64,000 nucleotides of DNA from Micromonospora echinofusca (GCF_900091445.1 NZ_LT607733.1:1381501-1445500); one strand, 5' to 3'. Counted from the stretch's first letter, positions 32,454 to 41,803 are shown. The notes: a model not told the origin generated them from the sequence alone. Translations and numbers: made by a program.

Positions 32454-33098
32454 ATGGGTGCAACGGATCCGGGTTCGGCCCGGGAAGAGGCCGAACGTCT
32501 GGTCGCCACGGCGCTGGCCGCCGCCAGGCTGGCCGCGGCCGGTGCGAAGGGCGGCCAGTGGGGTCCGCTCGGTGGGATCATGTCGAGTGTCCTCGGTCAC
32601 AGCGACAGCCCGGGCGGGTCGGCCGGGACGCCCCCGGGCGGTTTCGCCACCGGCGCGGCCGAATGCTGCGTCTGTCCCGTCTGCCGGGGCATCTCCGCGC
32701 TGCGCGACCCGAGTCCCGAGTTCGCCGAGCGCCTCGCCACCGGCGCGGGCGACCTGGCCGCCGGCGTGGCCAGCCTGCTGCGCGCCTTCGCCCCGTCCGA
32801 GCCCTCCGCCGACGCTCCCGCCGGGCCGGCTGCGACCCCGGGTCCGGGTGGTGGGGACGACCACGTGTGGCGCGAGGCCACCCGGAGCGGGCATGATTCT
32901 CAGCCGGCACCGGAGCGGGACGTCTGGTCCGCCGCCACGCGGGCGGAGGACGAGGCCGCCCCGGCCGTCGTACCGCCCGTCGACGTCGCCGGGCAGGCCG
33001 CCACGGCGACCGTCCGGACGTCCACCGACGGGCCCGTGGTCCCCGCGTCCCGGGCACCCGGAGACGAGGGCGAGCGATCCCCGGGCGACGGGGCCTGA
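32454..33098 (+). CDS. Hypothetical protein with CCVCPVC cluster
   Basis: 214 residues, unrecognised. N-terminal helix (AREEAERLVATALAAARLAA), a Gly-rich stretch, a Cys cluster CCVCPVC (about 71-77), a second helix (PEFAERLATGAGDLAAGVASLLRAF) and a long Pro/Ala/Asp-rich disordered tail. Cysteines suggest metal binding. ATG 32454 with AGGGGAG upstream. Between the SRPBCC and glucokinase genes, same strand; I recall similarly placed unknown proteins beside glkA in streptomycetes. Confidence 0.75.
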   Translation: MGATDPGSAREEAERLVATALAAARLAAAGAKGGQWGPLGGIMSSVLGHSDSPGGSAGTPPGGFATGAAECCVCPVCRGISALRDPSPEFAERLATGAGDLAAGVASLLRAFAPSEPSADAPAGPAATPGPGGGDDHVWREATRSGHDSQPAPERDVWSAATRAEDEAAPAVVPPVDVAGQAATATVRTSTDGPVVPASRAPGDEGERSPGDGA

Positions 33099-33174
33099 CC
33101 ACCGCACATCCCGACCACGCGCCGGTCGACCGCCGGCGCCGGTGCGGGCAGCACAGCAGAGGGGAGTGGCAGCG

Positions 33175-34122
33175 GTGACGCTGACCATCGGAGTCGACGT
33201 CGGTGGCACGAAGGTGGCCGGTGGTGTCGTGGACGCCGCCGGCACGGTCCTCGTGCAGGCCCGACGGGACACCCCCGCCGACGACGTCGCCAAGACCCGC
33301 GACGTCATCATCGAACTCGTCCGCGAACTGGCCTCCGGGCACCCGGTCGAGGCCGTCGGCATCGGCGCGGCCGGCTGGATCGACGCCAGCCGCTCGACCG
33401 TGCTGTTCGCCCCGAACCTGGCGTGGCGCGACGAGCCACTGCGCGCCTACGTCAGCGCCGCGACCGGTCTGCCGGCGATCGTCGAGAACGACGGCAACGT
33501 GGCGGCCTGGGCGGAGTTCCGCCACGGCGCCGCCCGCGACGCCGACGACTCGATGGTCATGTTCACCATCGGCACCGGCGTCGGCGGCGGCATCGTGCTC
33601 AACGGGGAACTGCTGCGCGGCGCCAACGGCATCGCCGCCGAGCTGGGCCACATGCTGACGGTGCCGGACGGCCACCAGTGCGGCTGCGGCCGGCTCGGCT
33701 GCATCGAGCAGTACGCCAGCGGCAGCGCCCTGGTGCGCTTCGCCCGAGCCGCCGCCCGGCAGGAGCCGCACCGGGCCACGGGCCTGCTGGAGCTGGCCGG
33801 TGGAGAGGCCGAGGCGGTCACCGGACCCATGGTCACCGCCGCCGCGCAGGCCGGCGACCCGGTCTCCACCGAGGCGTTCGCTCAGGTCGGGCGCTGGCTC
33901 GGCACCAGCCTCGCCGACATGGCGCAGATCCTCGACCCGCAGGTGCTGGTGGTCGGCGGTGGGGTGATCGACGCCGGGGACCTGCTGCTCGGCCCGACCC
34001 GCCGCTCGTTCGCCGACGCCCTCGCCCAGCGCAGCCGCCTCCCGGTCGCCGAGATCCGCCCGGCCGAGCTGGGCAACACCGCCGGCGTCATCGGCGCCGC
34101 CGACCTGGCCCGTCGGATCTGA
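33175..34122 (+). CDS. glk: ROK-family glucokinase
   Basis: 315 residues. ATP-binding start GVDVGGTKVAGG (6-17), catalytic Asp106 (ENDGN), and the ROK zinc motif: His near 159 (ELGHM) with C169-x-C171-x4-C176 (CGCGRLGC). Phosphorylates glucose to glucose-6-phosphate; in Streptomyces the ortholog also mediates carbon catabolite repression. GTG 33175 has GGGGAG upstream. The EEP gene follows after 4 nt. A phosphofructokinase gene lies 15 kb on. Confidence 0.92.
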   Translation: MTLTIGVDVGGTKVAGGVVDAAGTVLVQARRDTPADDVAKTRDVIIELVRELASGHPVEAVGIGAAGWIDASRSTVLFAPNLAWRDEPLRAYVSAATGLPAIVENDGNVAAWAEFRHGAARDADDSMVMFTIGTGVGGGIVLNGELLRGANGIAAELGHMLTVPDGHQCGCGRLGCIEQYASGSALVRFARAAARQEPHRATGLLELAGGEAEAVTGPMVTAAAQAGDPVSTEAFAQVGRWLGTSLADMAQILDPQVLVVGGGVIDAGDLLLGPTRRSFADALAQRSRLPVAEIRPAELGNTAGVIGAADLARRI

Positions 34123-34126
34123 GGCG

Positions 34127-34840
34127 GTGACCGTGACGCAGAACCCGGGCGTGCCCCTGCGCGTCGTGTCGTACAACATCCACAGCCAGCGCGACGACAC
34201 GGCCGCGCTGGCAACGGTGGTCCGCGACGTCAGGCCGGACGTGGTGATCGTGCAGGAGGGGCCGCGCCGCTTCCGGTGGCGGCAGAAGTCGGCGGCACTG
34301 GCGGAGTCGTTCGGCCTGGTGGTGGCGGCCGGCGGGCTGCCAGCCCTCGGCAACCTGCTGCTGACCAGCCTGCGGGTGCGGGTGGTGGCCGAGAGGTGTC
34401 AGCGCTTCCCGCTCACCCCCGGCCGGCACCTGCGCGGCGCCGCGTACGCCGAGTGCGTGGTCGCTGGCGCCGCCCGGTTCACCGTGGCCGGCTCGCACCT
34501 GTCCACCGACCCGGCCGAGCGGCCAGGGCAGGCCGCGCTGTTCAAGCGCGAGCTGGACGCCGCCGCCACACCGGTGATCGCCGCCGCCGACCTGAACGAG
34601 GGCCCGGACGGGCCGGCCTGGGCGACCGTGGCACGCGGGCTGACCGACGCCGCCGTGGCGATGGACCGGGCCGACCGGCTCACCTACTCGTGCGCGGATC
34701 CACGCCGCCGCATCGACGCCCTCTTCGTCGACCCGCGCGTCACGGTGGTCGACTACGACGTGGTGGACACCCCGCAGACCCGGCGCGCCAGCGACCACTT
34801 CCCGGTCCTGGTGGACCTGCTGCTGCCCGGCGCCGACTGA
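34127..34840 (+). CDS. Endonuclease/exonuclease/phosphatase (EEP) superfamily protein
   Basis: 237 residues. EEP motifs: VVSYNIHSQ (catalytic Asn), VVIVQEG (Glu), GSHLSTDP, AAADLNEGPDGP (Asp, Asn) and the terminal SDHFPV (Asp-His). Likely a Mg-dependent phosphodiesterase on nucleic acid or phospholipid headgroups; specificity unclear. No signal peptide. GTG 34127 begins 4 nt after the glucokinase stop, so translation is coupled. Confidence 0.88.
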   Translation: MTVTQNPGVPLRVVSYNIHSQRDDTAALATVVRDVRPDVVIVQEGPRRFRWRQKSAALAESFGLVVAAGGLPALGNLLLTSLRVRVVAERCQRFPLTPGRHLRGAAYAECVVAGAARFTVAGSHLSTDPAERPGQAALFKRELDAAATPVIAAADLNEGPDGPAWATVARGLTDAAVAMDRADRLTYSCADPRRRIDALFVDPRVTVVDYDVVDTPQTRRASDHFPVLVDLLLPGAD

Positions 34841-34932
34841 CTCCTCCGCCGAGGCCGGGGCTGGACAACCCGCTCCGTTGTGGAGAGGATGCTGCGCGAC
34901 CCGGCACTCGTGCCGCACAAAAGGAGATCCCG

Positions 34933-36342
34933 GTGTCCACCTCCACCGACCACGGCCGGCCCGACCCGGAGGCGAGCACTCTCGCCCTGACCCGCGACGG
35001 CCGGCCGGTCTCCGACCGGGGCGACACCGTCTGCGTGATCGGGGCCGGGGCCAGCGGCCTCACGGCCATCAAGAACCTGAAGGAGTACGGCTTCGGCGTC
35101 GACTGCTACGAGCGGGAGACCGGCGTCGGCGGCGCCTGGAACTGGCGGCACGACCGCAGCCCGGTGTACGCGAGCACGCACCTGATCTCGTCGCGGCCCT
35201 TCACCCAGTTCCCCGACTTCCCGATGCCGGACGACTGGCCGGACTACCCGCACCACAGTCAGCTGCTGTCGTACTTCGAGCGGTACGCCGACCACTTCGA
35301 CCTGCGCGGGCACATCTGGTTCGGCACCGAGGTCGTCCGGGTGGAGCCCGTGGCCGGTGACCGCTGGGACGTGACGACCCGCAGCACCGGCGGCTACGGC
35401 CCGGAACGCACCTCCCGCTACGCGGCGGTGGTGGTCGCCAACGGCCACAACTGGTCGCCGAAGCTGCCCCGCTACGAGGGGCTGGAGGAGTTCCGGGGCG
35501 AGGTCATGCACGCCTCGTCCTACAAGGACCCGGCGCAGCTGCGCGGCAAGCGGGTGCTGGTGGTGGGCGCCGGCAACACGGGCTGCGACGTCGCCGTGGA
35601 GGCCGCCCAGCAGGCGTCGCGCTGCTGGCACTCCACCCGCCGGGGCTACTGGTACGCCCCGAAGTACGTCCTCGGTCGCCCCGCCGACCAGGTCAACGAC
35701 GCGCTGCTGGCACTACGTGTGCCGCTGCGGGTGCGGCAGTGGCTCTACCACTGGACGCTGCGGCTGACCGTCGGCGACCTGACGCGGTTCGGCCTGCCGA
35801 AGCCCGACCACCGGGTCTACGAGACGCACCCGATCGCCAACAGCCAGCTCGTCTACTACGTGGGCCACGGCCAGATCGCGCCGGTGCCGGACGTCGTGCG
35901 CTTCCACCCGTACGCCGTCGAGCTCTCCGACGGCCGGCAGATCGACCCGGATCTGGTCGTCTTCGCCACCGGCTACCTGCCGCGCTTCGAGTTCCTCGAC
36001 CCCACGGTGCTCGGCGACGAGGCGGGGCAGGGCCGGCCGAAGCTCTGGCTCAACGCCTTCGTCCCGGGCCGCCCCACGCTGGCCGTGGCCGGGCTGGTCC
36101 AGCCGGATTCCGGCATCTTCCCCCTGTCGCACTGGCAGACGGTGCTCTTCGCCCGGCTGCTGCGGCTGCGCGTGACCCGTCCCGACCGGGCGGACGCCTT
36201 CGCCGCCCGCGTCACGGCGAAGGCGGGGGAGCGGTACGCCGGGCCCGTCAAGGACAGCAGCCGGCACTGGTTCGAGGTGGGCCACGCCGACTACCTGCGC
36301 GCCGTCCAGCGCGCGCTGCACGACCTGGAAGGTTCCCGGTGA
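34933..36342 (+). CDS. Flavin-containing monooxygenase (FMO-like)
   Basis: 469 residues. FAD Rossmann motif GAGASG (37-42), NADPH Rossmann motif GAGNTG (212-217), the FMO fingerprint F187-x-G-x3-H193-x3-Y197-K198, and the late FATGY motif. Oxygenates soft nucleophiles (N, S) or ketones using NADPH and O2. The Tyr-Lys ending favours FMO over classic Baeyer-Villiger enzymes, which have Trp-Pro. GTG 34933 with AAAGGAG. Followed by an alpha/beta hydrolase 55 nt away. Substrate unknown. Confidence 0.9.
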   Translation: MSTSTDHGRPDPEASTLALTRDGRPVSDRGDTVCVIGAGASGLTAIKNLKEYGFGVDCYERETGVGGAWNWRHDRSPVYASTHLISSRPFTQFPDFPMPDDWPDYPHHSQLLSYFERYADHFDLRGHIWFGTEVVRVEPVAGDRWDVTTRSTGGYGPERTSRYAAVVVANGHNWSPKLPRYEGLEEFRGEVMHASSYKDPAQLRGKRVLVVGAGNTGCDVAVEAAQQASRCWHSTRRGYWYAPKYVLGRPADQVNDALLALRVPLRVRQWLYHWTLRLTVGDLTRFGLPKPDHRVYETHPIANSQLVYYVGHGQIAPVPDVVRFHPYAVELSDGRQIDPDLVVFATGYLPRFEFLDPTVLGDEAGQGRPKLWLNAFVPGRPTLAVAGLVQPDSGIFPLSHWQTVLFARLLRLRVTRPDRADAFAARVTAKAGERYAGPVKDSSRHWFEVGHADYLRAVQRALHDLEGSR

Positions 36343-36397
36343 GCGCGAGGAGTGCAGCGCAGCGGAGCCCCGCAGTCGCGAACGAAAGGCCGGAACA
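36343..36397 (+). repeat. Possible dispersed intergenic repeat (copy C)
   Basis: The spacer starts directly after the FMO stop with GCGCGAGGAGTGCAGCG and includes CAGCGCAGCGGAGCCC and GTCGCGAACGAA. It shares AGCG-x-AGCGGAG and GCGAACGA pieces with copy A and its upstream flank (4887-4960). I recall similar spacers in other Micromonospora sequences. Confidence 0.4.
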
Positions 36398-37219
36398 GTG
36401 AGTCAGGTGCGGATCATGCGGGGGCGGGAGTGGGCCCGCCCGGTCCGCCCGGTCCGGCGTGAGGTGCTCGGGGCGGCCCCCGAGGTGGAGCAGGGGCGGC
36501 CCCCGCTGCTCTTCGTGCCGGGCTTCGGGCACGGCGCCTGGGCGTTCGCCGAGCACTGGCTCGGCCACGCCGCCTCCCGGGGCTTCCCTGCGTACGCGCT
36601 GAGCCTGCGCGGGCACGGCGACAGCGGCCCGGCGCCGGACGCGACGCTGCGGGCGTACGCCCACGACGTGACGCAGGTGGCGGCGGGCCTGCCGCGCCAG
36701 GCGGTGCTGGTGGGGCACGGCGCCGGGGCCCTCGTGGTCGCCCACGCGCTGGCCCGCTACCCGGCGCGGGCCGCGGTGCTGGTCGCGCCGGTGCTCGGCG
36801 GCTGGGCGACGTTCGGGGCGGCGGTGCGCCGCAACCCGCTCGGCACGCTGCCGGCGGTGTTCGGCGGGCCGCTGCGGCTGCACCGCCGCCAACTGTTCAG
36901 CCGGGAGCTGCCCGAGGCCGAGGCGCGGCGGTACGCGGACCGGCTCGGCCGGGCCGGCCGGCGGGCCCAGTGGCAACTGCTCACCGGGCGCGCCGCGGAG
37001 CCGGCGGTGGGTGACCCGCCGGTGCTGGTGCTGGGCAGCCCCGACGACCGGGTGGTCCCGGCGGCGGCGCTGACCCGGGCGGCCCGGCGGTACGGCTCGG
37101 CGCCGCTGCTCTTTCCCGGCATGGGGCACGACATGATGCTCGACGCGCGGTGGCGGGAGCCGGTCGACGCCATCCTGGACTGGCTGGAGAAGGACCCGGC
37201 GCCGACCGGCCGGCCCTGA
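36398..37219 (+). CDS. Alpha/beta hydrolase fold protein lacking the nucleophile
   Basis: 273 residues with a typical fold: oxyanion-type PGFGHGAW, LSLRGHGDSG, acid turn SPDD (215-218) and His244 (GMGHDMM). The nucleophile elbow, normally G-x-S-x-G, reads G106-H-G108-A-G110, so Gly replaces Ser. The Asp and His remain. It may be non-catalytic, or use another mechanism. GTG 36398 follows GAAAGG. Co-oriented with the flavin monooxygenase. The sequence around the elbow reads cleanly, so a frameshift is unlikely. Confidence 0.85.
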   Translation: MSQVRIMRGREWARPVRPVRREVLGAAPEVEQGRPPLLFVPGFGHGAWAFAEHWLGHAASRGFPAYALSLRGHGDSGPAPDATLRAYAHDVTQVAAGLPRQAVLVGHGAGALVVAHALARYPARAAVLVAPVLGGWATFGAAVRRNPLGTLPAVFGGPLRLHRRQLFSRELPEAEARRYADRLGRAGRRAQWQLLTGRAAEPAVGDPPVLVLGSPDDRVVPAAALTRAARRYGSAPLLFPGMGHDMMLDARWREPVDAILDWLEKDPAPTGRP

Positions 37220-37220
37220 C

Positions 37221-37236
37221 CGGCCCGGCCGGGCCG
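37221..37236. terminator. GC palindrome between convergent genes
   Basis: CGGCCCGGCCGGGCCG is a perfect 16-bp palindrome in the 23-nt gap between the hydrolase stop and the otsA stop. Possible bidirectional terminator, though its loop would be tight. Confidence 0.35.
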
Positions 37237-37242
37237 CCGGCG

Positions 37243-38670
37243 TCAGCCGGCGGCGCCCAGCCGGGTCAGCAGCGAGCCGCTGTCGTCGAGCGCGGAAAGG
37301 TAGGAGCGGGCCCACGCCCGGATGTCGTGCCGGTGCAGGTGCGCCCGCATGGCCCGCATCCGCGCACCGAGGTCGTCGGGGTCCGCCCGCAGCGCCGCGA
37401 GCAGCCCCTGCTTGAGCCCCTCCAGGTCGTGCGGGTTGACCAGGTACGCCTGCGGCAGCTCGGCGGCGGCGCCGGCGAACTCGCTGAGCAGCAGCGCCCC
37501 CGTGTCGTCGACCCGGGCGGCGACGTACTCCTTGGCGACGAGGTTCATCCCGTCGCGCAGCGGGGTCACCGCCATCACGTCGGCGACCCGGTAGAGCGCG
37601 GCCAGCTCGACGCGGTCGAACGGCTGGGTCAGGTAGTGGATCGCCGGCTCGCCTACCCGGCCGAACTCGCCGTTGATCCGACCGACCTCGCGTTCCACCC
37701 GCTCGCGGAGGATCTGGTACTGCCCGACCCGCTCCCGGCTGGGCACCGCCACCTGCACGAGCACGGTGTCGCGCACCTTGACGTGCCCGTCGGCGATCAG
37801 TTCGCTGTAGGCCTTGAGGCGCTGCTCGATGCCCTTGGTGTAGTCCATCCGGTCGACGCTGAGGATCACCTGCTCGGGGCTGCCGAGGTCGTGGCGCAGC
37901 CGGGTGGCCCGGTCCGCCACGTCGGGCCGGGTGGCCAGCGCGGCCATCTCCACGGTGTCGATCGAGACGGGGAAGGCGCCGATGCGGACCACCCGGTCGT
38001 CGACGGCGATCCGCCGGTCGGTGGCGGGCACGTCCAGCACCTTCGCCACGAGCTGGGCGAAGTTGTGCGCGGCCTGGGAGCGCTGGAAGCCGACCAGGTC
38101 GGCGCCGAGCATCCCGCGCAGCAGTTCGGCCCGGCGCGGCAGCTGCATGAACAGCTCCGGTGGTGGGAACGGCACGTGCAGGAAGAAGCCGATGCGCAGG
38201 TCGGGCCGCAGCTGACGCAGCAGGCCCGGCACCAGTTGCAGGTGGTAGTCCTGCACCCAGACCACCGCGCCGGGTTCGGCCACGTCGGCGGTGGCCTCGG
38301 CGAACCGCTGGTTGACCCGCTGGTACGCCTCCCACCAGCGCCGGTGGTATTCGGGCTGCTCCACCGAGTCGTGGTAGAGCGGCCAGAGGGTCGCGTTGGC
38401 GAAGCCCTCGTAGTGGTCGCGCAGGTCGTCGGCGCTCAGCGCGACGGTGTGCATCCGGACGCCGTCGACGTCGGGCAGGGCGGGCGCCGGGCCGGTGCCG
38501 CCGGCCCACCCGACCCACGTCGCCGGGGTGTGCCGCAGGAGGGAATGGAGGGCGCTGACCAGGCCGCCGGGGCTGCGGCGCCACTCGCAGGCGCCGTCGG
38601 GCGCCATACTGTCGTCGATGGGCAGGCGGTTGGCCACCACCACGAGGGAACTCTGTCGCATCTCGGGCAT
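37243..38670 (-). CDS. otsA: Trehalose-6-phosphate synthase (UDP/GDP-forming, GT20)
   Basis: 475 residues. Typical OtsA motifs: VVVANRLPI (9-17) and the N-terminal RRSPGGLVSAL, the YHRRWWEAY and VWVQDYHLQLVP stretches, HVPFP, VDRMDYTKGIEQRL, and PLRDGMNLVAKEYVA. Joins NDP-glucose and glucose-6-phosphate to trehalose-6-phosphate, an osmoprotectant route. No otsB phosphatase is adjacent. ATG 38670 or an internal ATG 38661 are both possible; neither has a strong RBS. A TACTGACAGTA palindrome lies 81 nt upstream. Confidence 0.94.
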   Translation of the reverse strand: MPEMRQSSLVVVANRLPIDDSMAPDGACEWRRSPGGLVSALHSLLRHTPATWVGWAGGTGPAPALPDVDGVRMHTVALSADDLRDHYEGFANATLWPLYHDSVEQPEYHRRWWEAYQRVNQRFAEATADVAEPGAVVWVQDYHLQLVPGLLRQLRPDLRIGFFLHVPFPPPELFMQLPRRAELLRGMLGADLVGFQRSQAAHNFAQLVAKVLDVPATDRRIAVDDRVVRIGAFPVSIDTVEMAALATRPDVADRATRLRHDLGSPEQVILSVDRMDYTKGIEQRLKAYSELIADGHVKVRDTVLVQVAVPSRERVGQYQILRERVEREVGRINGEFGRVGEPAIHYLTQPFDRVELAALYRVADVMAVTPLRDGMNLVAKEYVAARVDDTGALLLSEFAGAAAELPQAYLVNPHDLEGLKQGLLAALRADPDDLGARMRAMRAHLHRHDIRAWARSYLSALDDSGSLLTRLGAAG

Positions 38671-38750
38671 TCCGATCAGCAGGGGAGTGACCGCCGCAGC
38701 GGAGGAACAACCGGGCAGTCAGCAGGGGACGTGACGGACAGCGGTATTCC

Positions 38751-38761
38751 TACTGACAGTA
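38751..38761. promoter_or_regulatory. Palindrome upstream of otsA
   Basis: TACTG-A-CAGTA in an AT-richer pocket (38740-38775). On the minus strand a TAACTT box follows just upstream. Possible otsA operator; tentative. Confidence 0.3.
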
Positions 38762-38840
38762 AGTTACACCAGTGTTGCGTCCCGGGCCCGGGTCGCCCGT
38801 CGTCCCGGAATGCGGGCGGAAACGCGGCGGCGGGCGGCGC

Positions 38841-39692
38841 TCAGACGACCGCGCCGTCGTCCGGGTCGCGCTCGTCGTCGTCGCCGGGCCGCAGCCGCCA
38901 GATCAGCGCGACGAAGCCGGCCAGGATGCCGGTGAAGCCGAACAGGTTGACGATCCCTGGGTCGGCCACGGGGAAGATCGACGGGAACAGGAAGAGCACG
39001 AAACCGAGCACCATGGCCAGCACGCCGACCACCGCGTACTTCGAGAAGCGCGGCAGGGGCGGGGGCGGCGGCGGGGTGTAGCGCTCGTCCTCCGCCTCGT
39101 CGTCGGGCAGGTCCGCGCCGAAGGTGTCCAGCCCGTCGAGCAGCGACGGCTCGTCCTGGCGGCCCCGGGAGAGGGAGACGCCCGAGATGTCGGCCGCGTA
39201 CGGCAGCCGGCGAACGTCGGTGGCGGTCGGCCCGGCGGGCTCCTCGGGCGTGCCGAGGGTCACCGGCCCGCCGGCGGGCCCGGGCTGGTCGTCGACGTCC
39301 TCGGCGGCGGGCCACGGGTTGTCGCCGCCGCGAGGGGCGGTGGTGTGGAAGCCGGCGACGATGCGGGCCCACTCGGCCTCGATGTCCGGCTCGTCGTCGC
39401 GGGGCTTCGCGGGGGCCGTCGTCTCGTCGGCGAGCTGGGTCAGGTAGTCGCGCGCCGTCCGCAGGTGCGACCGGTCGACGTAGAGCCGGTCCACCGGGCG
39501 GGCCGGGACGGTGGTGGTGCGGGTGACCGGGTTCAGGTCGGCCGAGGGCTGGAGGTAGGCGGCGATCCCACCGGCGGCCAGGACGTCGAGCAGGTGCTCG
39601 CCGACGCGCGGATCCACGTCGCCGGCGACGGCGTACTCGCTCGCGTCGAGCCCGTTGTCCCGCCGTCCCCGGCGGGCACCACCCGCTGACAC
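38841..39692 (-). CDS. Membrane protein of unknown function with C-terminal double helix
   Basis: 283 residues. An N-terminal soluble domain (about 10-100; DVDPRVGEHLLDVLAAGGIAAYL) resembles a DUF-type module conserved in actinobacteria, then a long acidic/Pro-rich region with PPPPPPLP, then two membrane helices (about 222-243 and 250-270) and a charged tail. GTG 39692 has GAGGAGG upstream. A promoter-like TTGAGA (39886-39881) with 19 nt to CATAAA (39861-39856) would give a leader of about 157 nt. Unrecognised. Confidence 0.75.
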   Translation of the reverse strand: MSAGGARRGRRDNGLDASEYAVAGDVDPRVGEHLLDVLAAGGIAAYLQPSADLNPVTRTTTVPARPVDRLYVDRSHLRTARDYLTQLADETTAPAKPRDDEPDIEAEWARIVAGFHTTAPRGGDNPWPAAEDVDDQPGPAGGPVTLGTPEEPAGPTATDVRRLPYAADISGVSLSRGRQDEPSLLDGLDTFGADLPDDEAEDERYTPPPPPPLPRFSKYAVVGVLAMVLGFVLFLFPSIFPVADPGIVNLFGFTGILAGFVALIWRLRPGDDDERDPDDGAVV

Positions 39693-39855
39693 CCGGACAT
39701 CCTCCTCATCACGCGCCCGCGGCGCGGCCGCCTGAGCCCCCTCGGCGCCGACCGGCACGCCGTGCCTTGAATCGTGACACGTCCGGACCCGGTTCCGGGA
39801 GTGCCTTGTGGCGCGGCGTACGAAGTCAGGGCCCTGCCGCAGGTCGTGACAGGGA

Positions 39856-39886
39856 TTTATGTCCGTTCTTGCTGAATCCTTCTCAA
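39856..39886 (-). promoter_or_regulatory. Candidate promoter in AT-rich pocket
   Basis: On the minus strand: TTGAGA, 19-nt spacer, CATAAA, for the membrane protein gene starting at 39692. The rest of the 252-nt gap 39693-39944 shows only a small CCCGG/CCGGG repeat. Confidence 0.35.
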
Positions 39887-39944
39887 CGGAGACCCTGGTC
39901 GTGCCGCCCGCGAACGTCGCCGCCGGCGGTGGCGGCCACGACGG

Positions 39945-40616
39945 TCAGCCCGGGTCGGGCGGGGAGCCCGGCCGGACCAGGCCGCTCTCGTACGCCGCCA
40001 CGACGAGCTGCGAGCGGTCCCGCGCGTGCAGCTTGGCCAGCAGCCGGCTCACGTACGTGCGGGCGGTCGCCGGGCTGATGTGCAGGACGGCCCCGATCTC
40101 GTCGTTCGACCGGCCGGCGGCGACCTCGGCCAGCACCTCCCGCTCCCGGACGGTCAGCGAGCCCAGCCGGGCCGGGTCCGGCGCCCGGTTGCCGGAGCGC
40201 ACCGCCGCCATCACCCGCCGCGTCACCGCCGGGGAGAGCAGCGCCTCACCGGCCCGGACGACGCGTACCGCGCCCCGCAGCTCGTCGGGGCCGGTGTCCT
40301 TGAGCAGGAAGCCGGACGCGCCGGCCCGGATCGCCTCGAAGACGTACTCGTCCGTGTCGAACGTGGTGAGCACGACGACCCGCACGCCGGTGAGCCGCCC
40401 GTCGGCGACGATCCGCCGGGTGGCCTCGATGCCGTCCGTGCCGGGCATCCGGACGTCCATCAGCAGGACGTCGGGCCGCTCGGTGACCGCCAGCCGGTAC
40501 GCCGCGTCGCCGTCGCCCGCCTCGCCGACCACCTCGATGTCCGGCGCCCGGTCCAGCAGCGCCCGCAGCCCTGCGCGGACCAGGTGCTGGTCGTCGACGA
40601 GTCCCACCCGGATCAC
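39945..40616 (-). CDS. NarL/LuxR-family response regulator
   Basis: 223 residues. Receiver domain with D8-D9, phosphoacceptor D54 ([12 protein letters not shown]) and Lys in FLLKDTG; LuxR HTH at the C-terminus ([15 protein letters not shown] to [10 protein letters not shown]). GTG 40616 overlaps the stop of its histidine kinase gene (GTGA), a clear coupled pair. No nearby target is obvious. Confidence 0.93.
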   Translation of the reverse strand: MIRVGLVDDQHLVRAGLRALLDRAPDIEVVGEAGDGDAAYRLAVTERPDVLLMDVRMPGTDGIEATRRIVADGRLTGVRVVVLTTFDTDEYVFEAIRAGASGFLLKDTGPDELRGAVRVVRAGEALLSPAVTRRVMAAVRSGNRAPDPARLGSLTVREREVLAEVAAGRSNDEIGAVLHISPATARTYVSRLLAKLHARDRSQLVVAAYESGLVRPGSPPDPG

Positions 40617-41797
40617 GTGGTCCCTCCCAGGGGTAGTTCGGCGCGTACCTCGAAACCGCCGCCGGGCCGGTTGCCGGCGGTGACGGTGCCCCCGAGCAGG
40701 GCGGTGCGTTCCCGCATGCCGCCGAGCCCGTACCCGCGCGGGGCGTCCCCGCGCTGCCCGCGCCCGTCGTCGCGGACCGCGACGGCGACGGCGCGGGGGC
40801 CGCGGACGACGTCGATCTCGACGGTGCTCGCGTCGGCGTGGCGCAGGGCGTTGGTCAGCGCCTCCTGGACCAGCCGGTAGGCGGTCGAGTCGACGGCGGC
40901 GGGCAGTCCGCTCAGCTCGCCCCGCCGGCGCACGGCGACGCACAGCCCGGCGGCCCGCGCGCCGGCGGCCAGGTCGTCCAGCCGGGCCAGTCCCGCCACC
41001 GGCTGGCGGGGTTCGGCCCGGGCCGGGTCGCGCAGCAGGCCGAGGGTGGTGCGCAGCTCCCGGACGACCTGGGTGGTGGCCGAACGGACGTGTCCCAGGG
41101 CGGCCCGGGCGGCGACCGGGTCGTCGTCGAGGGCCTCGTCGGCCACACCGGCGTGCAGCGAGATGACGGAGATGTGGTGGGCGATCACGTCGTGCAGGTC
41201 CCGGGCGATGCGCAGCCGCTCCTCCTCGACCCGGCGTGCCGCCTCCCGGGCGTGGTCGCGTTCCAGCTGCCGCAGCCGCCACCGTTGCTCGCGGCGCCGC
41301 AGCCGCCGGGAGCGGACCCCGTCGCCGAGCGCGACCGCGGCGGCCATGATGGCCACGCTGGAGGCCAGCTCGAAGCCGACGAGGTACGCGACGCTCGCGC
41401 CCTGCACCGCGCGGAACGCGGTGGAGACGACGAGCAGGCCGAGCCCCACGAGCACCGCCCAGCGCAGCTGCCCGGCCTCGGCGGCGGAGTAGAGCGCCGC
41501 GGCGAGGGGAAGGGCCAGCCCGACCGGCGGGTAGCCGGCCACGTAGTAGGCCACCAGGCCGGCGGCGCTGACCACCAGCACGGTCGCCGGCGCGCGGCGG
41601 CGCAGCAGCACGAGCGCGCCGAGCCCGACGGCGAACAGGTAGGCGGGCACGTCGCGGCCCCGGTCCCCGCCCACGTTCGCGGTGATCGCCGCCGCCACGA
41701 CGATCGACACGGCCGCCCCGATGAGCAGGTCCAGCACCGTGGCCCGGGGCAGGCCGACCAGCCTGCCCGCCTCCCGCCGCGCCCCTGCCATCCGCAC
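40613..41797 (-). CDS. Sensor histidine kinase (HisKA_3, DesK/NarX-like)
   Basis: 394 residues. Four to five membrane helices in the first 160 residues with almost no extracellular domain, then HisKA_3 with His202 ([11 protein letters not shown]) and a HATPase domain ([31 protein letters not shown]). The short external loops suggest sensing within the membrane. GTG 41797 lies 6 nt after TACGCT, so the message is probably leaderless. Confidence 0.9.
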   Translation of the reverse strand: MRMAGARREAGRLVGLPRATVLDLLIGAAVSIVVAAAITANVGGDRGRDVPAYLFAVGLGALVLLRRRAPATVLVVSAAGLVAYYVAGYPPVGLALPLAAALYSAAEAGQLRWAVLVGLGLLVVSTAFRAVQGASVAYLVGFELASSVAIMAAAVALGDGVRSRRLRRREQRWRLRQLERDHAREAARRVEEERLRIARDLHDVIAHHISVISLHAGVADEALDDDPVAARAALGHVRSATTQVVRELRTTLGLLRDPARAEPRQPVAGLARLDDLAAGARAAGLCVAVRRRGELSGLPAAVDSTAYRLVQEALTNALRHADASTVEIDVVRGPRAVAVAVRDDGRGQRGDAPRGYGLGGMRERTALLGGTVTAGNRPGGGFEVRAELPLGGTT

Positions 41798-41803
41798 CTT
41801 GAG

